Source: Pelomyxa schiedti | Taxonomy: Eukaryota; Evosea; Pelobiontida; Pelomyxidae | DNA: 29,988 nucleotides | Assembly (NCBI GenBank): GCA_020536535.1 | Contig: JAHLWZ010001006.1 | Coordinates: forward strand, 1 to 29,988 | Reading direction: 5' to 3' | Part shown: one piece after another, positions 11,306 to 21,457 of the stretch | How positions within the stretch are numbered: the first letter of the stretch is position 1 | How the letters are laid out: each line of letters begins with the position of its first letter | The notes under the pieces: generated by a model | Database searches by the model: none | Seen by the model: only the letters and a program-made list of their open reading frames with translations | What the model was told of the DNA's origin: nothing | Translations under genes and position numbers: made by a program

Positions 11306-13073
11306 ATGGACCGGATAGAGGGTGGTGTTGTGATGCTGCGTGGCGAGGATGAGACAACAAGTGAAAATGGCACGGAGGATTCGGCGTCGTCTGCGGGCCT
11401 TGTTATCGCGAGACACGACAAGAAACGGGGATCTCTTTGTTCTCCTCGTCGTTGTGCGTTATTGGGAGTATTAACGGTCCTGATATTGGTTATCTTTGGA
11501 GGTTACTTCCTTTCGTTTCACGTTCTAGCCTGTTTACGTTACATTCAGTGCTTGGATGGGTTCTGTACGAAGGATTGAGTTCTAGTGACGATTTGCCTAC
11601 AGACCCCCTTGAACGTGCATTTGCGTTGCTCGGCAAGTGGGTTCGTGATATATTTTACCAAAGAGTGACTTTGGTAACTCTTTTGTTTGTAGGTATCCAC
11701 TAGTTGACTGCCACAATGATCTGGCGTCCGCACTGCGACAATATTACTATGACGACCTGGATCTTATCAACTTAACCAAGAAACAACCTTACATTGTTTC
11801 CAGTATGCAACAAATTGATCCTTTGTATTCCTTCTAAAGTAGGAAGATATTCCTGCATTAGAATCTGGAGGAGTTGGAGCTCTAATGCTTAGTGCCTGGG
11901 TGGATTGCAATGCGTACGCTTTTTTTCCGTTATTTCACCTTTTCTTAATCGGGCTTAGGCAGTATGCTGACGCAGTAAGAATAGGACTTGAACAAGGTAC
12001 CACATTTGGCTTGATGCTTTGTCTCATTTTTGAGCACAAGTGGATGTGATAAAAAGAATTGCACAGCAGTATCCGAGCACCTTGGAGATTGTTACGACCT
12101 CGAACGGTCTGCAGGAGGCATTCAAAGAAGGAAAAATTGCTGCCCTGATAAGCTTAGAAGGTGGGCACATCATTGATAGCTCTCTTGCTGCTATAAGGAT
12201 GTTCTATGATCTTGGAGTCCGTTGTGAGTCTGAAAACCACCAGTCGGATTGTGACTAATTGTTTGTCAGCAATCACCCTCACTCATTCTTGTAACACGCC
12301 ATGGGCACAAAGTTGTTCAGGGACTGAATTATTGGGGAATCCTTCTGGGCTCTCTGATTTTGGTGTTCAAGTTGTCAGAGAAATGAACAGACTTGGAATG
12401 ATTGTCGATCTATCTCACGCAGCAAATAACACTCAGACATCTGTACTCTTGGCCAGTCAGCACCCATAATTTTTTCTCACTCCAATGTGTAAGTGCGTGC
12501 GCTTTATCATGGATCTCAATTGTGGCAGTTACACTCTGTGCCCTATGATTAGAAATGTGGCAGATCCGGTGCTAGATTTATTGAAAGAAAATGGGGGTCT
12601 AATAGCTGTTACTTTGCCCAGGTATGGCCAGATGTAATTGTTAACAAACCTTTACCTTATAGCTCTAAGGTATTTTATCAACTGTACGGCCAACGATGCT
12701 ACTATTGCCCAACTTGCAGACCACATTGATTACGTTGTGAACCGAATTGGGATAAGCCACGTTGGGATTGGTACCGATTTGGACGGGTGTTATAACAAAA
12801 CTGTCCCCTGTCAGGGTACTGAAATGACCGACCCTACATTCTTCCCATATCTCGTAGCAGAACTGATTGGAAGAGGGTTTCCATTTTCCCTCCCCGATAC
12901 CGCATCTAACAATAAGTAGATACACAGATGAAGACATTGAACAATTCATTGGAGGCAACTTTATACGGGTGATGTCGGAAGTAGAAGCCGTCAGTGAGCA
13001 ACTGAAAACTGCTTCCGTAATAAACACACTCATTGACTACAACTTCAGCACTTCGTGCCGCACACAGTATTGA
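11306..13073 (+). CDS. membrane dipeptidase (renal dipeptidase family M19), apparent frameshift
   Basis: Zinc dipeptidase that would hydrolyse dipeptides at the cell surface or in a lumen. The N-terminus (ATG 11306) is a short cytosolic acidic stretch followed by one membrane anchor (LLGVLTVLILVIFGGYFLSF), suggesting type II topology. The catalytic domain follows over about nine exons with GT-AG introns of 30-60 nt. Metal ligands are all visible: VDCHNDL (His, Asp), LISLEGGHIIDSS (Glu), IVDLSHAA (His) and IFSHSN (His). Also seen are LTHSCNTPWA and the C-terminal DIEQFIGGNFIRV. The oddity is at about 12461-12466: after LLASQHP the frame reaches TAA, yet the expected IIFSHSN continues in the -1 frame with no room for a normal intron. 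This may be a sequencing error, a mutation or a recoding event. The gene is convergent with the next one, 49 bp apart. Confidence 0.85.
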
Positions 13074-13122
13074 ATATGCAGTTCCATGAAGAACGAGATT
13101 TCCCCAACGAATGGCACTACTT

Positions 13123-14768
13123 TTAATTGCAAAGGATATGTGCTATAGCACCACATATCAGATGGATGTTCTTGTTCAAAAAAGAAAAATCGAGGGTTTC
13201 AACAGTATCTGTTTTTTGGTGGTGATTTGGGTTGATTTGGCCTGTTAAATTGGTTACTTGTTAGTTGTACGAAAGTGAAGATACCATGGGTTGGAGAATG
13301 TGGCTCTGCAATACTGACTGTAGGGAAAACTAAAATTTGTTGTTTGCAATGAGAAAGGGGGTGCGTGTGGTGGCATACCATTTTTAAAGGGAATAAAATC
13401 AGATACACCATGGAACGGGGACTCTTGCATTGTGTGTTCTGTTAAAGAACCGGCGACTTGTCTATAAATCGCTAATAGAGTATCATGCGTGGAGCTCACG
13501 GCAATTGTGTTGCCTTGATTATATCTATAAAGTGTTATTTAGCAGGTTAGGTAATTTGCTACACACCCTATCATATCAACACAATGTACACTGTGTATAG
13601 GGCAAGTCAGTTTTTCTAGAAGGAAAGCAAATTCCGTGCTTCCTTTGGTTCCAACTTCCTCCAAGTCAAAAAAGCAAAATATAGCTGCCCTCTGTGAGTA
13701 CGTTACTCGAGAATGGGAGATAAAAACTCTACTTTGCGCTGGGGAAGTGTGCATAGGGTGGTGGCGATTTTCCACACAGCAGAAACTCCTGTCCCATTGT
13801 CATCAGCCCCTGGGCAGTTTACACTGTCAAAATGAGCTCCAATGACCACCACTGATAAAAAAAACACTTAGTTTCAGTATTAAATAATAATGTAATATTA
13901 CTATCGTTGTACATTTGGTTACCTTCAGTTGGTCCTGTACCACATGTGGCAGGCAGAACAGAAATAATATTCTGCCCTGAAGAATGCCACAATTCTTGGA
14001 AATAAACAGGTAACCCGTGGTGATTAAATTCCTCCATTAAAAAGTCCTTGATATGCAAGCGATTGATGTGTTGCATCCGGTCAGGAACTCGCAATTGCAA
14101 ATCATTTGGAATGCCCAAGGGTATTTCTCCCGTAATTTTGGACAGAAGACAACGCAAGTCTGCAGCCCAATCCTGAGGTCGAATGTTATCAAGATGTTAC
14201 AGTGTCAAAAACACAACCTCTGCCATGATACTGCCAAAACTGGAATGGGGCGGTGCAGGATCAACACCTCGGAATACAAAAGAATGAATGGTATCTAAAC
14301 AGCTTTGTAGTCTCACTTGTTGTAGTACAGGAGTCGATGCAGATGCAATTGCCTCCTTGAAGTCAATCAGTTATTTTTTTGATCTTAGCCGTTTTGCAAA
14401 GATCCATATAAAAACAGTTTTTAAAAAAAGAGGTGCACCTTTTGGGGATGAACATCAGCAAAGTCGTCGCACAGATAGCACCAAATTGACATGTCCTCAA
14501 GAGACAGGCCCAAAGGGTGCCCAGTCTCCTCAAAGTGCCTCAGTGCGTGCCCCTGGTGCCACCTTGCCCCAACCCATAAGTCAATTAAACAGTCAACGAA
14601 ACACAACCAAAAACGCAAGCCCGCCCAATCCCATAAGTGACATCAACTCGGCAACGCAAAGGGGATTCACCGGCTGCACGCGGGGTTAAAGCACGTGAGG
14701 CACAGCCACGGCGCCGGGCCCTCGCAACCACGACATCGCGGGCGTCGGTTTCCGCTAAACAACGACAT
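13123..14768 (-). CDS. ZnF-UBP and M28 zinc peptidase fusion protein
   Basis: Nine exons fit in one frame: 14768-14671, 14562-14439, 14355-14218, 14172-13923, 13851-13733, 13691-13567, 13524-13379, 13329-13285 and 13208-13123, for 377 codons including stop. Residues 1-74 form a UBP-type zinc finger: CRGC, WLCLTCFNPAC, HALRHFEETGHPL and WCYLC. After a linker, an M28 metallopeptidase begins near residue 150. IGAHFDS gives the first metal His, GADDNGTG the bridging Asp, FFDLEEVG the catalytic and ligand Glu pair, VDMIG the next Asp and HSPTHDT the last His. ZnF-UBP domains bind the free ubiquitin C-terminus; M28 enzymes are aminopeptidases or related. I see no signal peptide, so a cytosolic or nuclear place is likely. 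A separate M28 start at ATG 14226 (MAE...) is possible, but the open, splice-consistent linker favours a fusion. The ATG at 14768 directly precedes the finger. Confidence 0.8.
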
Positions 14769-14912
14769 CAGCGCCTCGGCTGTTGGCAACGCCCCAAGTT
14801 GGTGCGAGCAAGCCTGCATTGTCGACAACAACCGTTGAAACTCGTCTATCTTGTTTTGTACCCTGTTGATTTTCAGATTCCGTTAACGCTACAGACAGGA
14901 AAAGCTTTGGTG

Positions 14913-16404
14913 ATGCGGGGGTTTGCCGTGGTGGCGATTTGCGTTGCGGTGCACATTGTGGGATGTTGGTGTGGTGGAGGCATGTGGCTCAGACGGGAAA
15001 TCTACGTTGCTTCCGGTTTGGAGACATCAATTGCATTCCCAAGCCTCACCCGCGCGCGAATTTTATTTTAGATTGCTCCGTAGACTCTCTGGTTGTGGTT
15101 GAGAGTGACAGGAACACGAAATGCCCCGATGATCAGTCCTCACTCAATAGCTGCCTGAGGGTTGAACAGGAGAATGGGACTCAATTCTACGAGGTTGTGG
15201 GATGTGCACAAACTCATTACTGGCCTGCGGCCGCGACTGGGTGGGTACTACCAAGCTTTCATTTGCGTTACGAGAAACCTGCACCTAATTTTTGGGTTAC
15301 AGAGTTATCACGAAGCAGTACACAAGTGGCATGTGCTACCCGGGATCCATGATCGCATTCAGATGGAAAAGAACTTGGCATCCTTTGAATCCTCTTTCAC
15401 TTTCAACATGTGGCAATGGCACTGCCAATATCTACTCTTGTAAATCTCTGCCAAATCCTGAAACCGCGGCTGGTAAGCCTCGTGGATTGTTGTGTGTATT
15501 ATTTGTATTGACGGAGACAGGTCTCCCTCAGGAGCCAGTCTCACCTGCTTCTGAATCTCCACAGCTTTCTTCGTGCACCCTCACTAATGAATATGCTACA
15601 AATACATGTCTCTTTAACTCGCATTCATCGATTACTGGTGCTTGGTGGATGGATTGGTCATGCACTCCAGCTTTCAATGTGTACAACAACACTTATGGTG
15701 CCTTTTTTTCCTTTTCTTTATTTTTTATTTTTGGTTTTTTTGTTTTGGCTAGCCAGTCTCAAGCTTTGCCAGAGAACAATGAACTCAAGGAACTTGAGTT
15801 TTCAAAAGCAACTGTGTGCCCTCATTCTACAAGCACCGAAACGCACAGAACAAACTGTTCGGGCTCTGGGGAGATTATGCATACAATCCCATCTCATGGG
15901 TACAACCTTTCCTTCCCGTACTTTCGCACTAAACGGTAGCTTGCAACTAGTTTATTACTTTCAACATATGAGTATATGTGCCTTGGAACACCTGTGAGTG
16001 GTAAATGGATCAGCACTGGCTGCCATTCCTACAATGACTCATATGTGCTTGTGTCGTGTACACAAACTGAAGATGGGACCATTGCCAGAGTGGAGAATTG
16101 CAATAAAGATTGCCAAGCTTGCAACCACTCTGCTCCAGAATGGACTGTTGGACACTGCAATTATGAAGCAGGTGCTTTTTCACAAGTTTCAGCATGCAGC
16201 GATCCAGTTCCCGAATTTGTGCGAAAGTTCTACAATTGTTCTACCCTCTAAAACCCAAACAAACAGATTGAGACCGCTGTTGAAGGCGCCCTTTGGGGCG
16301 TTGCCGCAATGATATTTGTGGTAGCTGTGAGCTTCATTATTGTTGGGGCTATGGTCTTTGCCTCCCTCTACAAGACATCCTTTGAATACACAAAACTGCC
16401 CTGA
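14913..16404 (+). CDS. Cys-rich single-pass membrane protein, unknown family
   Basis: I do not recognise this protein. It begins with a strong signal peptide (MRGFAVVAICVAVHIVGCWC) at ATG 14913. The outer part has many cysteines and N-glycosylation sequons, for example DCSVDSLVVVE...KCPDD, ENGTQF, STCGNGTANIYSC, VYNNTY, NDSYVLVSC and ENCNKDCQACNHS. The final exon encodes one membrane helix (AAMIFVVAVSFIIVGAMVFA) and a short tail ending YTKLP, so type I topology is expected. Proposed introns include one after GTTGCTTCCG (donor near 15017) and others near 15243, 15475, 15700 and 16250. The join between 15700 and 15990 is not certain, because two frames stay open there. A surface receptor, adhesion or cell-coat role is only a guess. 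It starts 144 bp from the divergent ZnF-UBP/M28 gene, and that gap is GC-rich. Confidence 0.6.
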
Positions 16405-16511
16405 GCTTATGTCCTGACTCCTGACTGTTCGCAATGCGTGTCTGTACAGTACATTCAGTCTTCTCAATTCATTTTAGGAGGACCACTTTGTCAATACACT
16501 CAAAAACTTTC

Positions 16512-16528
16512 TTTTTTTTTTTTTTTTT
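16512..16528 (+). repeat. poly-T tract in intergenic region
   Basis: Seventeen T residues in the 261-bp gap between the membrane-protein gene and the RhoBTB gene. Similar tracts (A19 at 20603-20621, T22 at 29258-29279) lie in other non-coding stretches. Confidence 0.8.
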
Positions 16529-16665
16529 GTGTGGACGCACGTTTTCTCGCTGAAAGCCATTCAAAGGTTTTGCCGCGCGGCATTCTTGAATCGGATTCAC
16601 CATCAAATCTTTTCAACAGGCGTGTTTTGTTGAAATACTTGAATTCTTCTTCATCTTTTACTGTA

Positions 16666-18880
16666 ATGACGGACGTAAAAGTGGTGGTTGTTGGTGATGG
16701 TGCCGTGGGAAAAAGTTGCCTTTTGATTAGTTATACAACTGGCTCTTTTCCATGTACGTAGCCTGTATTGTACTTTTAACTCAAAGTTTTCAGGCGACTA
16801 CGTTCCCACTGTATTTGAGTGTGCATAATCAAACCAGTTATCACTTGCTTATGATAACGTTTTTTTCCCTTAAGCAACTACGCTGCAAATCTGGTGGTCA
16901 ATGGGAAAAATTTCTCCGTGGGATTGTGGGATACGGCTGGGCAAGAGGTAGAGTCATAAGAATGTTGTTAGTGTGTAACAACAAAAAAAAAGGAGTATGA
17001 GAGGCTGAGGCCCTTGTCTTATCCTAATACTGATGTATTTATTATTTGCTACAACTGTGTAAGCCTTGCCAGCTTGGAGAATGCCGGAGACAAGTGGATT
17101 GGGGAAATTAGGCGTCACTGCCCCGGTGTACCAGTTATTCTCTCCTGCAATAAATGTGACCTGAGGAGTGAATCTGAATTCATATCCAAACAAGTACCAA
17201 AAGAGAAAGGTATTGCCATGGCAAAGAAAATAGGGGCCGTGGGGCATTTTGAAACATCTGCCCGCACCACGGCAGGTTGCAAAGAACTTTTTGATGCCGC
17301 TGTTAGGGCGGCTCTCTATTCTCCCAAATCTAAAGCTTCAGCACTTCCCCCTCCTCCAGTGCTACCAAAAGGCATTCCTGCACCCTGGATTAATGTCGCT
17401 CCTTCCACATACTCAGAAGATATGCGCTGCCTGCTGAACCACCATCGAGACTCCGCAGATATTACATTCATTCTCCGAAGTGAGCCGCTCAATACACAGC
17501 CGGCTCTACTTTCCCATAGTGTTGTGTTGATATCCGCATCAGTTTTATGGAAGCGATTGTTAATCCAATCTCCACATCTATGGCGCGAGCGCAAGCCTGT
17601 CCCTCTCGATCCAGCTTCTGTTATGCCAAGCTCCTCTGATCCAACTCTTCCTGACAAACCATTGCCGGAATTCCTTGATCCAGTTACCGAAGAGATGATG
17701 CAAGACCCAGTTATAGCTGCCGATGGGCATACTTACGAAAGAAGTGATTTACTTGTATGGCTGAGCAGGCATGACGCCAGCCCTGTTACTGGTGTTACCC
17801 TTGCAAACAAAGAGCTTGCGCCCAATGAAAAGCTCCGTGCGCAGATTGAGGAGTTTTCCTTGAGGACTGGGTGGAAGGCGAAAGGCTCCATGCTGGGTGG
17901 GCCAACCCCAACGTCTCCTTTGGGATGCTATCTTATTGAAACAATCCAATTCGCAAATCAGGATCGTCCAGAGAAAGGCCTGGTGATTGTAATGGAAAAG
18001 AGTGTTACCCGCCCTGCGATGGAGTGCTTGATTGAATTCTGGTACACAGGATTGCCATGGATACCTACTAGTGCTGCTGCTGATCCGGTAGTCCAGCAAC
18101 TTACAACAGCCGCCACTGCCTTTGGAAGTGAGCACCTTGGCACAATCTGTAGAAACATCGAGGAAGGAAGAGACACGCTCAACCCGTCAATTGGAACATG
18201 GCTAAATGACGAGACAGGGAAGGAAGCAAAGGCACTCTTTCTGGGTCGTGACACTTTATCCGATGGAGCTTTCCTCGTTCAGGGGAAAAAGATTCCGGTG
18301 CACAAGTCATTCCTGAATGCCAGGTGCAGTGTTTTGGCTTCACTGCTTAAAGGTGATAGCCCCACGGAAATCGAGCAGGTTTCAGCAAAGAGTTTTCTTG
18401 CTGTGCTGGAATTTATCTACACAGATCACTCTCCAATAGACACCAACTGTGACACAGACAGATGCGAAGTTCTTCAGCTTGCTCACAAGCTACAGCTTCC
18501 AAGACTGATTACACTCGCCGAGCTGTATTCCTCCAAGGCAATTGAAGTTGCCACACGGGAAAGTGTGGGCCAATGCACAATGCCTATTTGCGCCTTGCTT
18601 GAGGTTGCACAAGAGACCGACGCCCAGCAACTTGTCAAATTCATGCAACACTTCTGCTGCACAAACTACGGGCCCATTTCACAAAGGGCCGACTTTGCCA
18701 AACTCTCAGTGGCGAACAGGCACTACATCGACGAAAACCAGTAAGAGCATACTTCGTGACAACGTTCTTCTAACACAAAAACAAAAAAGGTGGCCACCCA
18801 AGAGTTATTTCAAAGAAGTTGAAAACTACGATAAACTTGTGGCTGCTGCAGGAAAGAAAGATAATTGCAGTGTAATGTAG
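16666..18880 (+). CDS. RhoBTB GTPase with U-box inserted in first BTB domain and CaaX-like end
   Basis: Exons are 16666-16753, 16794-16818, 16875-16947, 16993-18740 and 18790-18880, giving 675 codons including stop. The Rho domain (residues 1-175) is fully canonical: [30 protein letters not shown] and ETSA, so GTP binding and switching are likely. A Pro-rich linker leads to a split BTB1 (DNA about 17440-17590 and 17930-18060). In the gap lies a U-box (about 17660-17860) with [24 protein letters not shown] and the [11 protein letters not shown] end. BTB2 (about 18265-18450, [20 protein letters not shown]) and a BACK-like helical part follow. The last exon gives the RhoBTB signature [15 protein letters not shown] and ends KKDNCSVM, a possible prenylation box. 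RhoBTB proteins recruit Cullin-3; a U-box would add its own E2-binding surface. Expected at membranes or endosomes if prenylated. Confidence 0.92.
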
Positions 18881-19017
18881 CAAAGGAGTTGTCGAAAAAA
18901 ATAAGTGGTTCAACTCAAAGAAAAGTTTGCAAACAACAAACAATAGCGCCACAACTCCTTTCTCCTTCCAGAAACAACACAAAAAGGAGAATTTTTGATG
19001 ATCAAAATTTACAAAAC

Positions 19018-19903
19018 ATGGCTGCGTCAAGGGCATGCTTTGTGGTTGGAATCAGGTTCGCTCACGTCGTTTCTAAAATTTTTCCAACCAATCCAACAAA
19101 GCGGGCCAACTGGAAGCGGAAAAACTACAGTCGTGAGGCAGCTGTCAAATATGTTGCAATGGGACCATACCACACCAGCACCAATGGTGCACCTCGATTT
19201 GTGTTTTAGAACTGGGTTTGATTCCTATCTTCTACATGTGGCAATTTGTGAAGTCTCATTGTTCCCTCGATTTGTTCATTCATTGGCTATTATAACTGTG
19301 GGATGTGATGCAGTCATTTGCCAGGCACTGAATTTGGGTGCCGAATCAAGAACATGGAAACACCAGATGCCATTGACTATGATAAATTCATGCAGCAGCT
19401 CCAAAAATGCAAGGAGCTTGCCGAGTCACCACCATGTCACAATCCTGAATCCTCGTCACCAGTGTGCAGCGCAGAATCAAGTACTAGTGGAACCGAAAGT
19501 GGCACAATTCAGGGTGCAACGAAAAGAATAGTGCTTGCAGAAGGGTTCCTACTCTTCTGTAATGATACTCTGTACCGCGACAGGCTCGATTTGAGGATTT
19601 TCCTTACATGTGACCGAGATACAGCCTACACTCGACGGCTCAACAGAAAGAAAAGAAAAAACAAAGAGCTCTTTGATGGTTAGTCTTTTCCCTCCTAAAT
19701 CCACCATCTCCAACTCAGATACCAATGAAGCTTACTTTGACCGTTATGTCTGGCCTGGCTACACAGAGCACAATGCACCATTTGCATCACTGCCCCCAGG
19801 CCTCCACACAGTCAATGAGAGGCCAGTCCTCGTGATCGACGGCACCCAAGATCCAACAGCAGTCCTCAGCCAAGTACTAGATTACATCCGCACATCCTCA
19901 TGA
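19018..19903 (+). CDS. nicotinamide riboside kinase-like P-loop kinase
   Basis: Cytosolic kinase of the NRK/uridine-kinase type, expected to phosphorylate nicotinamide riboside to NMN in NAD salvage. Exons 19018-19055, 19102-19200, 19314-19678 and 19719-19903 give 229 codons including stop. The Walker A motif SGPTGSGKTT is formed across the first splice junction. MVHLDF is the substrate and metal region (family EDDFF, here reduced to one Asp). NMETPDAIDYDKF matches the SPEALDF region of yeast NRK. LAEGFLLF is the Walker B-like strand. RIFLTCDRD, RRLNRK (lid) and YFDRYVWPGY (family YFDGHVWP) complete it. Between NMETP and LAEGF is a low-complexity Ser-rich insert of about 30 residues not expected in the family. 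The single Asp in the LDF motif is worth checking for activity. Confidence 0.88.
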
Positions 19904-19996
19904 GGAAGGTTCTGGCTGTTCCCAACAGATCTCATCTCGATTTTTTTCGCAACACAATCAAGCAACACCCATCAATCACTTTGAAAAAAAAAAAAA

Positions 19997-21208
19997 ATGT
20001 CCAACAACGCCACGTCCCCCGAGGCGACAACAATGTCCGCGTCGGAGCCCGCGCCCACGCCTTCGTCCGCCACCGCGGCAGCCACGCCCACGATGGTATC
20101 TGCCTCTGCTGTGGTCGCCACCACGAGCGCCAGTCCGACAGCGCCGGCAACCACCACGGCCACAACTACCACCTCGTCGTCGTCGTCGTCCGCGGCCGCG
20201 CCGCCGCCTATCCACCCGTCCGCCAAGCCGATGGAGTCCGACGACCCCTTGTTCGAGCAGCTGCACGCGGCGTGCGCCGACCGCAGCGGCGCCCCGATGC
20301 TGAACAAGCTCGGCGTGAGCGTGTTTGTCCGACAGGGCGTCGGTGGCCCCAACCTGGTGCTGGGCGTCGGGGAGATCGCGGCCACTGTGGACGCGGTGCT
20401 GCCTTTTGTGAACCAGCTGGACCCCAGGCCAAAGTGGGATACATTTTTTGCCGGGGGGAGGGTGATCACTGACTTTGGTGGGGAGGTATTCCTGTTGTAT
20501 TCCTGTACTTTTGTATTCTTGTTTTTTTTTTTTCCTTTTTTCTTTTGGCTTGTTTTCGTGGGTTCCCCATAGACTGACACATTTAACTGAAACTATTTTA
20601 ACAAAAAAAAAAAAAAAAAAAGCATGTTAAAGTAAGCGTGATCTCTAACAGTGCACAACATTCATAGACTCAGAGCAAGATTATACACTTCTGGACAAAA
20701 TCGACTTTTGCTGTGTGGCCAAGAGATTGTGTCATTGTCATGGGTACAAAACCAGACGGAAATGGCGGATATTTGGTTGCATGCCGTTCAATTGATGACG
20801 TGAGCTTTCTCTTTTTTCCAGTACATTGCTTCTAACATGACTTCTCAAGAGTATCGTGCCTCCTACAAGTGCTTATGTAAGAGCTAATATCCCAATTGCT
20901 GGATTTCACGTTTATCCCTCACCCCCAAGTCCTGGTGCAACCTCGGGCACCACAACTACTCTATGCTATTGCCTTAAAAGTATGAACCCTTTTTCTTTTT
21001 CATCTCGTCACCTTTTTCCAGTTGATGTGGCTGGGTGGATCCCAAACAGTATTGCCAATCTTGTAAACAAGTATCAAGTAAGTAGTTAAATACCAGCAAA
21101 TCAAAACAACTCACATGAGTGCAGCCCCTTGGAATCATTGGAGTGAGGAAACTAGTCACAGGCAAAAGTGAACTCACTGATCCCCCCACTGTTCCACTGA
21201 AAGACTAG
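19997..21208 (+). CDS. START-domain lipid-binding protein
   Basis: The ATG at 19997 lies directly after an A tract. The N-terminal about 75 residues are Ala/Thr/Ser-rich and disordered (runs of T and S), encoded in very GC-rich DNA. From about residue 80 a START (StAR-related lipid transfer) fold begins: GVSVFVRQG, EIAATVDAVLPFVNQLDPRPKWD and VITDFGGE. A long intron (about 20485-20660) follows. Later exons give FAVWPRDCVIVMG, YLVACRSIDD, VPPTSAYVRANIPIAGFHV, CLKVDVAGWIPNSIANLVNKYQ and IIGVRKLV, the standard START order ending in the long C-terminal helix. Stop TAG is at 21206-21208. The acceptor for exon 2 is not certain. Role: binding or transfer of a sterol, phospholipid or ceramide; the ligand cannot be told. 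There is no membrane segment. Confidence 0.85.
20603..20621 (+). repeat. poly-A tract within intron of START gene
   Basis: Nineteen A residues inside the long first intron, shortly before the next exon. Confidence 0.75.
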
Positions 21209-21457
21209 CCCAGGCACAAACATCGATCAACGAAAGGTAAATGCATTTTGGTTTTCCGGTGCGTGTAAACCCGCTAACGGTTTTCCGTAAAACCCACCTT
21301 CCTGTAATTAGACTTCTTTCTTTCTTTTCTGCCGAAACACTTCATCACATGCACAATATCGATAAGAAACCGAACGCCGAACCACGGAAACACCCACCAA
21401 AGAAAAAAACCAGTAAACATAGCAATAATTTAAAACAAACGATAGAGGCTTCTTGCA

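Noticed and set aside
14288-14689. 133-codon plus-strand frame
   Set aside because: Antisense to the ZnF-UBP exons, which carry exact Cys/His motifs; no domain on plus.
19900-20472. Arg/His-rich plus frame and minus frames across the START first exon
   Set aside because: Out-of-frame shadows of a GC-rich, low-complexity coding exon.
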